From contig WHUD01000021.1 of NCBI GenBank assembly GCA_009377385.1, forward strand, positions 255 through 42,296: a DNA stretch of 42,042 bases, read 5' to 3'. The DNA is from Actinophytocola sp. (lineage in GTDB: Bacteria; Actinomycetota; Actinomycetes; Mycobacteriales; Pseudonocardiaceae). Below, piece after piece: positions 7,282 to 15,633 of this stretch (position 1 is its first letter; each line of letters starts with the position of its first letter). A model generated the notes under the pieces. The model was given only the letters and a program-made list of their open reading frames with translations. It was not told where the DNA came from and made no database searches. Made by a program: the position numbers and the translations under genes.

Positions 7282-8778
7282 ATGACTGACACCGCCGCAA
7301 CCACACCTGTCCGCGTCCGGTTCTGCCCGTCGCCCACCGGAACCCCGCACGTCGGGTTGATCAGGACCGCGCTGTTCAACTGGGCCTTCGCCCGGCACCA
7401 CAAGGGCACAATGGTGTTCCGCATCGAGGACACCGACGCCGCGCGCGACTCAGAGGAGTCCTACACCGCGCTGCTCGACGCGCTGCGCTGGCTCGGCATC
7501 GACTGGGACGAGGGTCCGGAGGTCGGCGGCGAATACGGGCCGTACCGGCAGAGCGAGCGCCGCGCACTCTACGACGACGTCGTCAAGCGGCTGCTCGACG
7601 CGGGCGAACTCTACGAGGCGTTCTCCACGAACGACGAGGTCAAGGCGCGCCGGGAGGCGGTGGGCCAGGACCCGCAGCTCGGCTATGACAACTACGACCG
7701 CGACCTCACCGACGAGCAGAAGGCGGCCTTCCGTGCCGAGGGTCGCACGCCGGTGCTGCGGCTGCGGATGCCCGAGGGACAGCTGTCCTGGCATGACCTG
7801 GTGCGCGGCGAGATCAGCTTCGACGCGGCCACCATCCCCGACCCTGTGCTGGTCCGAGGCAACGGCGACCCCTTGTACCCGCTGACAAACCCGGTCGACG
7901 ACGCGCTGATGGGCATCACCCACGTGTTGCGCGGCGAGGATCTGCTGCCGTCGACCCCACGCCAGCTCGCGCTCTACGCGGCGCTGCGGCGCATTGGCGT
8001 CACCGACTTCACGCCGGAGTTCGGCCACCTGCCCTACGTAATGGGGGATGGCAACAAGAAACTGTCCAAACGCGACCCGCAGTCGAACCTGTTCCTGCAC
8101 CGCGAGCGCGGGTTCATCCGCGAGGGGTTGCTCAACTACCTCGCGCTGCTCGGCTGGTCCATCGCGCCGGACCGCGACGTCTTCAGCGTGGACGAGTTGG
8201 TAGCCGCGTTCGAGATCAGCGACGTCAGCGCCAACCCCGCGCGGTTCGACGTCAAGAAGGCAGAGGCGATCAACGCCACGCACGTGCGCGCGCTCGACGT
8301 CGCGGACTTCACCGAGCGGGTGCTGCCGTACCTGACTGACGCCGGCGTGCTGCCTGAGCAGCCGAGCAAGGAACAGCTCGCCACGCTGCGCGCCATCGCG
8401 CCGATGGTGCAGGAGCGCGTCACGGTGCTGTCCGAGGCAGCGCCGCTTGTCCGGTTCCTGTTCGTCGACGAGGCGTCGTTCGATGTGGAGGAGGCCGCTG
8501 CGGCGAAGACGTTCAAGGGCGACGCCGCCGCCGTGCTCCGCGCGTCGGTTGAGGCGGTGAACGCTCTCGAAGTGTGGGACGCGAATGCTATTGAACACGC
8601 ACTAAAAACCGCGCTCGTTGATGATCTCGGTCTCAAACCGCGTAAGGCATTCGGTCCGGTGCGCGTTGCGGTAACCGGACGAACAGTGTCACCCCCTTTG
8701 TACGAGTCCATGGAATTGCTCGGCCGCGAGAAATCGGTTTCCCGGCTGACCAGGGTGTTGGATAATGTCGAAGAGTGA
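7282..8778 (+). CDS. gltX: Glutamyl-tRNA synthetase
   Basis: Class I aminoacyl-tRNA synthetase of 498 residues that charges tRNA-Glu. The HIGH-type signature is [19 protein letters not shown], and the KMSKS loop is [14 protein letters not shown]-terminal anticodon-binding domain begins near residue 330. Actinobacteria generally lack GlnRS, so this enzyme is expected to be non-discriminating and also to misacylate tRNA-Gln for repair by GatCAB (family knowledge). Both substrate tRNAs are encoded about 1 kb downstream. The ATG at 7282 has no ribosome binding site, and a TACGCT -10-like element lies nine bases before it, suggesting a very short or absent leader. The last 200 bp are somewhat less GC-rich than the rest. 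Confidence 0.97.
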   Translation: MTDTAATTPVRVRFCPSPTGTPHVGLIRTALFNWAFARHHKGTMVFRIEDTDAARDSEESYTALLDALRWLGIDWDEGPEVGGEYGPYRQSERRALYDDVVKRLLDAGELYEAFSTNDEVKARREAVGQDPQLGYDNYDRDLTDEQKAAFRAEGRTPVLRLRMPEGQLSWHDLVRGEISFDAATIPDPVLVRGNGDPLYPLTNPVDDALMGITHVLRGEDLLPSTPRQLALYAALRRIGVTDFTPEFGHLPYVMGDGNKKLSKRDPQSNLFLHRERGFIREGLLNYLALLGWSIAPDRDVFSVDELVAAFEISDVSANPARFDVKKAEAINATHVRALDVADFTERVLPYLTDAGVLPEQPSKEQLATLRAIAPMVQERVTVLSEAAPLVRFLFVDEASFDVEEAAAAKTFKGDAAAVLRASVEAVNALEVWDANAIEHALKTALVDDLGLKPRKAFGPVRVAVTGRTVSPPLYESMELLGREKSVSRLTRVLDNVEE

Positions 8779-8847
8779 ATAACTTGACCGTGTCAGTGCG
8801 CGCCTAGTTCACCTCGATGGACGAGGCGAAAAAGGCCCCCGAACATC

Positions 8848-8859
8848 TAGCCTCTTTAG
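8848..8859 (+). promoter_or_regulatory. Putative -10 element for a leaderless transcript
   Basis: TAGCCT at 8848-8853 fits TANNNT and is followed after six bases by the GTG at 8860, so the transcript could start on the initiation codon. No Shine-Dalgarno sequence precedes the GTG. Confidence 0.4.
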
Positions 8860-9645
8860 GTGGAGTTCGCGCTTGCCCCGACCGAGCCGCGTAACGCGCA
8901 GCCGTATCCCACTGTTTGGGATCGTGCTGAGCTGCGCGCCGTGTGCTTCGATATCGACGACACCCTGATCGACTTCACGTCGGCGTCAAGGGACGCCCTG
9001 GCGGCGATGATCGGCAGGGACGACATGTGGCCGCTCTGGGAGTGCGTCACCGAGGCGCACGTCGCCATGGTCGTCGCGGGGAACCTCGACTACCCGACGA
9101 TGCATCGCAGGCGCACCAAGGCGTTCCTCGCCGAACTCGGCACGCACGTGAGTGATCACGACGCCGCGCGGTTCGAGCGCAGCCGCGCGGCCGAGATGCA
9201 CTCCGGGTTCCGGCTCTTCGACGACGTCCTGCCGTGTCTCGATTGGCTGCGCACGGCAGGGGTGAGCATCGCGGCGGTGACCAACGCCTCCGGCTCGCAC
9301 CAACGCGCCAAGCTCGACGCGCTTGGGCTCGGCCGCTTCATCGACCACGTCGCGATCGCGGGCGAGGTCAGCGCGGCCAAGCCGGATCCGATGATCTTCC
9401 ACTCCGCGTGCGCTGCGCTGGACTGCGAGCCGTCCGAGACGCTGCACGTCGGTGACCGGTTGCACACCGACGCGATCGGCGCCCAGTCCGCTGGGATGCG
9501 CGGTGTCTGGCTGAACCGCGACGGTCAGCAGGACGCCGAAGGCGTGGCTGAGGAGTCCGGTGTGCTGCGACTCACCAGCCTCGCCGACATCCCCGAGCTG
9601 GTGGTGTGCGAGTTTGCGCAGTTCGGAGCGCCACCGCCACGGTGA
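8860..9645 (+). CDS. HAD-family hydrolase
   Basis: A 261-residue haloacid-dehalogenase superfamily phosphatase with a helical cap. Motif I is DIDDTLID with the nucleophile and acid/base aspartates. Motif II is AVTNAS, motif III the lysine in SAAKPDP, and motif IV is HVGDRLHTDAIGA. The layout resembles sugar-phosphate, phosphoglycolate or flavin mononucleotide phosphatases, but no specific substrate can be named. The GTG start is supported by the -10 element ahead of it; residues before the HAD motif form a short extension of about 25 residues. Its position between gltX and the two tRNA genes looks like a conserved actinobacterial neighbourhood rather than a functional link. Confidence 0.9.
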   Translation: MEFALAPTEPRNAQPYPTVWDRAELRAVCFDIDDTLIDFTSASRDALAAMIGRDDMWPLWECVTEAHVAMVVAGNLDYPTMHRRRTKAFLAELGTHVSDHDAARFERSRAAEMHSGFRLFDDVLPCLDWLRTAGVSIAAVTNASGSHQRAKLDALGLGRFIDHVAIAGEVSAAKPDPMIFHSACAALDCEPSETLHVGDRLHTDAIGAQSAGMRGVWLNRDGQQDAEGVAEESGVLRLTSLADIPELVVCEFAQFGAPPPR

Positions 9646-9679
9646 TGGCCCCCGGTGTTACTGGCGTGATGCCGTGGTC

Positions 9680-9685
9680 TAGTAT
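9680..9685 (+). promoter_or_regulatory. Putative -10 box of the tRNA-Gln/tRNA-Glu transcript
   Basis: TAGTAT matches TANNNT and sits about 28 bases before the mature tRNA-Gln 5' end, in a locally AT-rich patch. A short dyad GGGCAG/CTGCCC lies in the presumed 5' leader just before the tRNA. No convincing -35 was found. Confidence 0.4.
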
Positions 9686-9713
9686 TTATTTCCGGCGGGC
9701 AGCGACCTGCCCT

Positions 9714-9785
9714 TGGGGTATGGTGTAATCGGCAGCACGACTGATTCTGGTTCAGTTAGTCTAGGTTCGAGTCCTGGTACCCCAG
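9714..9785 (+). tRNA. tRNA-Gln (anticodon CTG)
   Basis: The acceptor arm TGGGGTA pairs with TACCCCA at 9778-9784. The anticodon stem ACTGA/TCAGT encloses loop TTCTGGT with anticodon CTG at 9747-9749, reading CAG. The T-arm has GGTTCGAGTCC. CCA is not encoded. A 7-bp hairpin, GCTGCGA/TCGCAGC (9785-9803), follows and may be a processing signal before the next tRNA. Confidence 0.96.
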
Positions 9786-9837
9786 CTGCGAGAGGTTCGC
9801 AGCGATCTGGTAAGTTACTCCAGGTCGAACACAGCAA

Positions 9838-9910
9838 GCCCCCGTCGTCTAGCGGCCTAGGACGCCGGCCTCTCACGCCGGTAGCGTGGGTTCGAATCCC
9901 ATCGGGGGTA
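9838..9910 (+). tRNA. tRNA-Glu (anticodon CTC)
   Basis: The acceptor arm GCCCCCG pairs with CGGGGGT (terminal G-U). The anticodon stem CCGGC/GCCGG encloses loop CTCTCAC with anticodon CTC at 9872-9874, reading GAG. The T-arm has GGGTTCGAATCCC. CCA is not encoded. It is 52 bp after tRNA-Gln, almost certainly in the same transcript. Confidence 0.96.
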
Positions 9911-9927
9911 CATATACAGCATTTCCA

Positions 9928-9969
9928 CGAATGCCGCCGACTAATGGAGTCGGCGGCATTCGTGTTTTT
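9928..9969 (+). terminator. Intrinsic terminator of the tRNA transcript
   Basis: A perfect 15-bp stem (9928-9942 with 9948-9962) with loop AATGG is followed by TGTTTTT. It is the strongest intrinsic terminator in the window and closes the two-tRNA unit. Confidence 0.92.
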
Positions 9970-10151
9970 GGGCGGTAGTCGGATGTTGAAAATTTGCGCG
10001 CGTGTGGGCGTCGTTCGGTTCCGCTGGATGTCTGCAAGGATGCGCTCGCTGCGCTTCGCGACACCGAGCTTGCCCGGACTATCCCGACAGCTTATGAAGC
10101 GGTCGATGTTCGGCGCGCTGGTAGTAAGTCGGGGCATACTTGGGGCAGGCG

Positions 10152-10298
10152 ATGCGTATGGAACTGCCTGAGAACCAGCGGCGAATGCTGAGCGAGATCG
10201 AAGAGCGGGCTCGGCCTCGCCGTCGTCGTACCGAGTCTGATGATCGGCGGTACCTGGCCCTTCTCGCAGTTATGACCGATGGCGGTGCGGTTCGAACC
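10152..10298 (+). pseudogene. Possible truncated small-protein remnant (DUF3040-like N-terminus)
   Basis: From 10152 the plus frame reads MRMELPENQRRMLSEIEERA and then an arginine-rich stretch and an alanine/leucine-rich stretch. The opening resembles the start of DUF3040 membrane proteins of actinobacteria, which begin with a similar acidic helix. After about 49 codons the frame runs antisense into the DeoR gene and stays open only as its shadow, so a real gene would be truncated. No good ribosome binding site is present. The rest of 9970-10151 holds nothing recognisable. This stretch just behind a tRNA-Glu gene could be debris of an old insertion; evidence is thin. Confidence 0.25.
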
Positions 10299-11153
10299 TC
10301 ACCCGAGTTCGCGCGCGTCCGCGCGGCCGCTGCCCCGCAGCGGTTCGGCCACGATCACCTCGACGCCGTGCTGGCGGAGCCGTTTGAGGTGATCCTTGGG
10401 TGTCAGCCAGTCCACGATGACGACGTCGAAGTCGGTTAGCGGCAGCAACGCGTGCAACGCGCGGCGCTGGAACTTGGTGTGGTCGACGTAGAGGATTCGC
10501 TGTGCGGCAGCTTCGAACATGGCCCTCTTCACCAGCACAGTGTCCTGCGTTTGGTGGTAGCAGACGTCGTCGACGATCGCGGACGTCGAGGTGATGAACG
10601 TGTCGGCTCGCAGGTTCCGTATCGCGTCGATGGTCGCGCCGCCCATCATGGCGTCGCACCAGCCGTAGAACTGGCCGCCGAGGATGTGCAGGGTGATGCC
10701 CGGCTCGCGGGCGACTTCGTTGGCCACGGTGAGAAAGTTCGTGATCACGGTGAGCGGGGCGCGCTGGGGCAGCAGGCAGGCGAGGTAGACGCCGGTCGTC
10801 GAGTCCTCCATGAGGATGGCCTGGCCCGGCTCGATCAGCTCGAACGCGGCATGGGCGAGGGCTTCCTTCTCGTCCTGGTTCTGGTTCAATCGGAACGTGG
10901 TGTTCGACTCGAACAGGCTCGACGCCTGTGCGGTCACCTGGCCGCGCGTCTTGCGCAGCACGCCCTGGGCTTCGAGTTCGTCGAGGTCCCGGTAGATCGT
11001 CATGGAGCTGACACTGAACCGGTCGGCGAGGTCGTCAATGCGGATCGTGCCTTCCGCGATGACGGTCTCGGCGATCTGCCGTTGCCGGTCGCGCTGCTTG
11101 GACGAGCGTGTCTTGCCGTCGCGGGCAGGCACATTCGGCCACATCGGCTCCAT
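10299..11153 (-). CDS. DeoR-family transcriptional regulator of the sugar/polyol locus
   Basis: 284 residues. An N-terminal DeoR helix-turn-helix spans about residues 22-76 (QIAETVIAEGTIRIDDLADR, then FSVSSMTIYRDLDEL). A DeoR sensor domain of the sugar-phosphate-isomerase-like fold follows, with ITNFLTVANEVA and LHILGGQFYG. Such regulators usually respond to a phosphorylated intermediate and repress the adjacent catabolic genes. The ATG at 11153 is chosen because GGAGGA lies six bases upstream; an upstream in-frame extension of 56 codons lacks family character. It is last in the minus-strand importer operon, 109 bp after the binding-protein gene with a hairpin in between, and probably binds the divergent promoter region at 15014-15100. 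Confidence 0.9.
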   Translation of the reverse strand: MEPMWPNVPARDGKTRSSKQRDRQRQIAETVIAEGTIRIDDLADRFSVSSMTIYRDLDELEAQGVLRKTRGQVTAQASSLFESNTTFRLNQNQDEKEALAHAAFELIEPGQAILMEDSTTGVYLACLLPQRAPLTVITNFLTVANEVAREPGITLHILGGQFYGWCDAMMGGATIDAIRNLRADTFITSTSAIVDDVCYHQTQDTVLVKRAMFEAAAQRILYVDHTKFQRRALHALLPLTDFDVVIVDWLTPKDHLKRLRQHGVEVIVAEPLRGSGRADARELG

Positions 11154-11197
11154 TGTGGCTCCTCCCTGGTGATGTTCGGCTCGGTGTCGCTGCCCCG

Positions 11198-11222
11198 CTG
11201 ACCAGTCTCGCACGCTGGTCAG
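11198..11222 (-). other. Hairpin between binding-protein and regulator genes
   Basis: CTGACCAG (11198-11205) pairs with CTGGTCAG (11215-11222) around a 9-nt loop, and flanking CCCCG/CGGGG can extend it across a bulge. No T tract. It could lower expression of the regulator relative to the importer genes. Confidence 0.4.
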
Positions 11223-11262
11223 AGGGCGGGGCGGGCTGACGCGCCCACCCCCGCCCACTGGC

Positions 11263-12303
11263 TCAGCTCTGTCCGGCGAGGTTTTCGTTGGAGATGTCGC
11301 CGGTGGCGATGTTCTCGTCAACGAGCGCGGGCAACTGCTGGACGAACTGGTCCTTGTCGGTGACGACGTGCCGCATGACGTCCTCGGCGTTGTCCGGCGT
11401 GACAGGTGGCATCACGTAGGTGTAGGTGTCCTTCACAGGCTCGCCGTTGACGACGCGCTTGGCGACCGCCAGCCCTGCGGCGAGCTCCACCCTGCCGTGC
11501 TGTAGCGACGTGCCGATGAGGGCGCCATCGCGGACCGCACGCAGGCCGTCCTCGATGCCGTCGATACCGACGACCGGCAGGTCCTTGCCCGCCTCGTTGA
11601 GCGCCTGCACGGCTCCGAGGGCCATGTCGTCGTTCTGGGCGACGATGCCGTCGATCTTGCCGCCGAAGGCGGATAGCCAGTTTTTCATCTTGTTGACGGC
11701 TTCGTCGCGCGCCCAGTTGGCGGTGTCCTTGGCCAGCACGTTGATGCCGGCGTGCTGCCGCAGCACGTTTTGGATTCCCTCGGTGCGGTCCAGTTCGGGG
11801 GAGGAGCCGAGCGGTCCTTGCAGGATGACGATGTCACCCCTGCCGCCGAGCTCGTCGGCCATCATCCGCATCTCCTGTTCGCCGGCCTTCACGTCGTCGG
11901 GCAGCACGGTCGATGCCAGCTTGGCCGTGCTGGACAGCGTCGTGTTCACTGCGAGTACTGGGATGCCCTCCGCCTTGGCCTTGGCCAGCTGCGGGCCGAG
12001 TGAGTCGGCCTGCACCGGGACAATGACGATGGCGTCGACGTCCTGGTTGATGAGCTGCTCGACCTGGCTGGCTTGGTCGCTGACGTCGCCGCCCGCCGAG
12101 TTCCACAGCAGGGCGAGGTCGTTGGCCTCGGCGTAGGCTTCCATGCCTTCTTTGCCTTGGGTGATGAAGGAGGACATGTCGTAGACGCTGACGCCGATCC
12201 GGAGCTTGCCCGCGTCGGGGTCGCCCGCCCCGCAGGCCGCGGTGGCGAACAGGACCGTGGCGCAGCCGACGGCGGCGGCAGCCCTGAGGAGTTTTCGGTA
12301 CAT
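11263..12303 (-). CDS. Sugar/polyol ABC importer, substrate-binding lipoprotein
   Basis: 346 residues. A lipoprotein signal peptide ends in FATAAC with the lipidated cysteine at residue 24, so the mature protein is anchored outside the membrane. The mature part is a type I (RbsB-like) periplasmic-binding fold: [20 protein letters not shown], the [16 protein letters not shown] segment, [20 protein letters not shown] and [16 protein letters not shown]. The family binds free pentoses, hexoses, polyols or autoinducer-2. The downstream enzymes favour a small polyol or ketose. It follows the permease by 33 bp, and no internal regulatory site is obvious. Confidence 0.92.
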   Translation of the reverse strand: MYRKLLRAAAAVGCATVLFATAACGAGDPDAGKLRIGVSVYDMSSFITQGKEGMEAYAEANDLALLWNSAGGDVSDQASQVEQLINQDVDAIVIVPVQADSLGPQLAKAKAEGIPVLAVNTTLSSTAKLASTVLPDDVKAGEQEMRMMADELGGRGDIVILQGPLGSSPELDRTEGIQNVLRQHAGINVLAKDTANWARDEAVNKMKNWLSAFGGKIDGIVAQNDDMALGAVQALNEAGKDLPVVGIDGIEDGLRAVRDGALIGTSLQHGRVELAAGLAVAKRVVNGEPVKDTYTYVMPPVTPDNAEDVMRHVVTDKDQFVQQLPALVDENIATGDISNENLAGQS

Positions 12304-12336
12304 GGTGAGGTAGTCCTTTCGCTCGGAGGGTTTCGG

Positions 12337-13371
12337 TCAGGACCGGCGCCTGGTCGCCCAGACGTCGACGGCGACGGCGGTCACGATCAGCCCGCCCTTG
12401 ATGACGTTCTGCCAGTACTCGGGGACGACGAGCAGGTCGAGGCCGTTGTTGAGGGTCTGGATGAGCAGCAGGCCGAGTGCGGTGCCCCATACGGTGCCCC
12501 TGCCGCCCATCAGGCTCGCGCCGCCGATCACGACGGCGGCGATCGCGTCCAGTTCGTAGGCGGTGCCGAGGTCGGGTGGGCCCGAGATCACGCGGGAGGC
12601 GAGGATGACCCCCGACAACCCGGCGAGCAACCCGGATATCGCGTACACGCTGAACAGGACTCGTGGCACCTTGATACCGGCGAGTTCGGCGGCCGCGCGG
12701 TTGCCGCCGACGGCATACACCCGCATGCCGTAGGAGGTGCGGGACATGACCACCGCGAGGACGAGGATGCCCGCGATCATCACCAACACGGGCACCTCGA
12801 TGCCGAAGACCGTCGAGTTCGCGATGCTGCCGAAGTTCGGTGGCAGTCCGTTGATCGGGGCGCCGTTGCCGATGACGTAGGCGAATCCCGATGCGGTTGT
12901 GAGCATGCCGAGGGTTGCGATGAATGGCGGGACGTTGAGGCGGGCGACGAGCAGGCCGTTGATGGACCCGGCGAGCAGACCGACGAACGCCGCGACCAGC
13001 ACGGCGAGCAGCAGCCGCTCCGGATGGTCCTTGACGGTCGCGGCGGCCGCCATGGCACTGACCGCGATGACGCTGCCGACCGAGAGGTCGATGCCGCCGG
13101 TGAGGATGACCAGCGTCTGGCCAAGCGCGATGAGCGCGAACGGGGCGGCGGCGATGGCGATGGTTTGCCAGTTCTCCAGCGTGCCGAACTGCGCGCTGCG
13201 GTAGCTGAAGTAGGCGATGATCAGCACCATCACGACGACCATGGCGTGCCGGATGAGCTGTTCGCGGAGCCAGGAGCCGCTGAACCGCCCCGGCACGCCT
13301 GGTTCTGCCTGCCCGCCACTCGCCGTGACCGTTCGGAGGGTGTTGTCGGTGTCCTTGGTTGTGATCGTCAT
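12337..13371 (-). CDS. Sugar/polyol ABC importer, permease
   Basis: 344 residues, RbsC/BPD_transp_2 family, with about eight to ten hydrophobic segments. The signature LVILTGGIDLSVGSVIAVSA near residue 95 and the EAA-like coupling region AVGGNRAAAELAGIKVPRV near residue 215 are typical. GGASLMGGRGTVWGTALG near the C-terminus is also family-typical. A cytoplasmic tail of about 35 residues precedes the first membrane helix. The start codon overlaps the ATPase stop by four bases, indicating translational coupling. It forms the homodimeric channel with the ATPase and binding protein beside it. Confidence 0.93.
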   Translation of the reverse strand: MTITTKDTDNTLRTVTASGGQAEPGVPGRFSGSWLREQLIRHAMVVVMVLIIAYFSYRSAQFGTLENWQTIAIAAAPFALIALGQTLVILTGGIDLSVGSVIAVSAMAAAATVKDHPERLLLAVLVAAFVGLLAGSINGLLVARLNVPPFIATLGMLTTASGFAYVIGNGAPINGLPPNFGSIANSTVFGIEVPVLVMIAGILVLAVVMSRTSYGMRVYAVGGNRAAAELAGIKVPRVLFSVYAISGLLAGLSGVILASRVISGPPDLGTAYELDAIAAVVIGGASLMGGRGTVWGTALGLLLIQTLNNGLDLLVVPEYWQNVIKGGLIVTAVAVDVWATRRRS

Positions 13372-14933
13372 GATCGGTGTTCCTTCGCGAGCTGGGGCGT
13401 TGCTTCCGGCTCGCCGGTCTCAGGGTCGAAACCGGCGGCGAGGTGGAAGATCGTGCGCTGGACGTCCGGTGCCGTGATCGCGTCGCCGTCGAGGCCGCCT
13501 GCCACGGCCCCTGACCGGAGCACGAGGATGCGGTGGGAGAGCCCGAGGACCTCGGGCATGTCCGATGACGCCAGGACGACGGCCATCCCAGACGCCGCGA
13601 GCTGGGCGATGATGCGGTAGATCTCGCTGCGGGCGCCGACGTCGACACCTCGGGTCGGTTCGTCGAGCAGCAGGACGTCGACGGGTTCGGTGAGCCAGCG
13701 GGCGAGCACGACCTTCTGCTGGTTTCCGCCCGACAGCGTTCCGGTCGGCTGGGTGAGTCCCCTGCTGCGTAGCGCCACCGATGTCATGGCGTCGCCGACG
13801 GCCCGCCGCCGGTGGCGCTGCCGCAGCCAGCCTGCCGCGCTGAAGTGGGCGAGGCGTGGCAGCGACCCGTTGTCGAGGACGTTCATGGACAGCACGAGTC
13901 CCGCACCCTTGCGGTCCTCCGGCACCAGCGCCATCCCTGCGTTGATCGATGCCGCGGGCGAGCGCTTCACCGGCTTGCCCGCGACCCTGACCTGACCGCC
14001 GACCGTGGCGCGCTTGCCGAAGATGGCTTCGAGCAGCTCGGTGCGGCCTGCTCCGACCAGCCCGGCGAGGCCGAGGATCTCGCCGCGCCGCACGCTGAAG
14101 CTGATCGGCGCGTCGAACCCCACGACGTGGAGGTCGTCGATCTCGAGCGCGACGTCATCGCGTGGTGCGGGCACCGAGGGGAAGAGGTCGTCGAGGTCGC
14201 GCCCGATCGTGGCCTGCACGATCTCCTCGTCGGTCGTGTCGACGACTGGGCGGTCGAGTACAAGCGCACCGTCGCGCAGCACGACGACGCGATCGGCGAT
14301 GGCGCGGATCTCGTCCATCTTGTGCGTGGTGTAGAGCATGGCGACACCGTCGTCGCGCAGTCGCGCCATGACGTCGTAGAGGCGGGCGACCTCGCGTTCG
14401 GGGATGGCCGATGTCGGCTCGTCGAGCATGATGACCTTCGCGCCCCAGCTGGTGGCCTTGGCGATCTCGACGATCTGGCTCATCGCGACGCTCAGCCGCC
14501 GCATCTTCGTCGTGGGATCGACGTCGATGGCGAACTCGTCGAGCAGGTGGCGCGCGTCGGCGATCATGCCGCGCCGGTCGAGCAGACCGGTCCTGCTGCG
14601 TAGTTCTCGGCCCAGGAAGAGGTTCTCGTAGACCGTCATGTCCTCGATCGGCGCCAGCTCCTGCGGCACGATCGCCACCCCGAGCTGACGCGCCAGCCCG
14701 GGATCGGCGCGGTGCAGGCCGGTGCCGTTCACCGTGACGCTCCCGGTGTCGGCCTTGAGCTGTCCGGCGGCGATCTTCATCGCGGTCGACTTGCCCGCGC
14801 CGTTCTCGCCCACGAGCGCGGTGACCGCTCCGGCTTCGAGCCGCAGCGAGACTCCACGCAGTACGGGGATCCCGCCGAACGACTTGGTCAGCCCTGCGCA
14901 CTCGAGGGCAGGAACGTCGCCTGCCGCCGTCAT
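13368..14933 (-). CDS. Sugar/polyol ABC importer, duplicated ATPase (RbsA-like)
   Basis: 521 residues with two ABC ATPase halves, as in ribose and xylose importers. First half: Walker A GENGAGKST near residue 43, a signature written LSVAMSQ instead of LSxGQQQ, and Walker B VIMLDEPTSAI. Second half: degenerate Walker A GLVGAGRTELLEAIFG, signature LSGGNQQKVVLARWL, and Walker B LLLDEPTRGVDVGA. The asymmetry is normal for the family. The ATG at 14933 has GGGAGG about seven bases upstream. It is the first gene of the minus-strand unit, transcribed from the shared divergent region, and drives uptake at the inner face of the membrane. Confidence 0.94.
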   Translation of the reverse strand: MTAAGDVPALECAGLTKSFGGIPVLRGVSLRLEAGAVTALVGENGAGKSTAMKIAAGQLKADTGSVTVNGTGLHRADPGLARQLGVAIVPQELAPIEDMTVYENLFLGRELRSRTGLLDRRGMIADARHLLDEFAIDVDPTTKMRRLSVAMSQIVEIAKATSWGAKVIMLDEPTSAIPEREVARLYDVMARLRDDGVAMLYTTHKMDEIRAIADRVVVLRDGALVLDRPVVDTTDEEIVQATIGRDLDDLFPSVPAPRDDVALEIDDLHVVGFDAPISFSVRRGEILGLAGLVGAGRTELLEAIFGKRATVGGQVRVAGKPVKRSPAASINAGMALVPEDRKGAGLVLSMNVLDNGSLPRLAHFSAAGWLRQRHRRRAVGDAMTSVALRSRGLTQPTGTLSGGNQQKVVLARWLTEPVDVLLLDEPTRGVDVGARSEIYRIIAQLAASGMAVVLASSDMPEVLGLSHRILVLRSGAVAGGLDGDAITAPDVQRTIFHLAAGFDPETGEPEATPQLAKEHRS

Positions 14934-15013
14934 GTCACGTCCTCCCGGCTTACCGGGATGTCCTCACGTGATCTGGCCTTCATCGCCCGTCACCTCTCTT
15001 CGCTGAGCACCTC

Positions 15014-15100
15014 ACATCAGTGATGTTGTTAGTTACATAATGCGCGTGAAAATTATCATGTCAACACTTGCGTTCCGATGTTTTCAACACTTATAACGGT
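15014..15100. promoter_or_regulatory. Divergent promoter/operator region of the polyol locus
   Basis: Plus promoter: TTGCGT (15068-15073), 18-bp spacer, TATAAC (15092-15097). Minus promoter: consensus TTGACA on the minus strand (15064-15059), 18 bp, TTATGT (15040-15035). The direct repeat TCAACACTT occurs at 15061-15069 and 15084-15092. Copy 1 overlaps both -35 elements; copy 2 abuts the plus -10. A separate perfect dyad, ACATCA-G-TGATGT, lies at 15014-15026 near the minus start site. The layout suits one regulator, plausibly the DeoR protein, controlling both directions. Confidence 0.6.
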
Positions 15101-15162
15101 GTAGTCCACATAGTTCGTGTTACTAAGCGATCGGGTTGATGGTCGCGGAGCAGGAGATCGGA

Positions 15163-15633
15163 ATGCCGGAACGACGACGTATCGCCGTGGGCAATGACGA
15201 GGCGGCGATCGGACTCAGGGAGGTACTCGCCGCGCATCTTGAGGCGCGGGGGTTCGAAGTTGACCACTACGGACCGTCGACGGCGGATGACCCGATCGAC
15301 TACCCCGACGTCGCGGTCGACGTGGCACAGCGGGTCGCCGACGGTACGTACGACCGCGCGCTCCTGTTGTGCGGCACCGGCATCGGCATGGCGATCGCGG
15401 CGAACAAGGTGCCCGGCGTCCGCGCCGCCCAGGCAGCGGACACCTACAGCGCGCAGCGGGCACGCAAGTCGAACGACGCCCAGGTGCTTACGCTCGGCGC
15501 GAGGACCGTCGGCCCCGAGCTCGCCCGCGCCATCGTGGACGCGTGGCTCGGCAGCGAGTTCGAGGGCGGACGATCGGCGTCGAAGGTCGCCAAGCTGCGG
15601 GCTCTCGACGAGGTGAGCGTGGGACGGCGATGA
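15163..15633 (+). CDS. RpiB/LacAB-family sugar-phosphate isomerase
   Basis: 156 residues, RpiB family. The active-site loop CGTGIGMAIAANK carries the catalytic cysteine, and DTYSAQ and AIVDAWLGSEFEGGR match E. coli RpiB closely. Two known ribose-5-phosphate residues are changed. The DH pair after strand 1 reads DE (GNDEAAIG). The ring-opening histidine (His99 in E. coli, in RQHND) is serine here (RKSND). This favours an open-chain tetrose-phosphate substrate, as in the EryI/DerI isomerases that make erythrose 4-phosphate. The start at 15163 has AGGAG six bases upstream; an in-frame ATG at 15139 lacks one. It is the first gene of the plus operon, and the next gene overlaps it by four bases. 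Confidence 0.88.
   Translation: MPERRRIAVGNDEAAIGLREVLAAHLEARGFEVDHYGPSTADDPIDYPDVAVDVAQRVADGTYDRALLLCGTGIGMAIAANKVPGVRAAQAADTYSAQRARKSNDAQVLTLGARTVGPELARAIVDAWLGSEFEGGRSASKVAKLRALDEVSVGRR

Noticed and set aside
9679..10137. A 152-codon minus frame containing GIRTHATGVRGRRPRPLDDG
   Set aside because: This is the well-known false protein produced by reading tRNA genes antisense; it covers tRNA-Glu and tRNA-Gln exactly.
11834..13648. A 604-codon minus frame through the permease and binding-protein genes
   Set aside because: It is an alternative frame of two well-supported genes and has only Arg/Pro/His-rich shadow composition.
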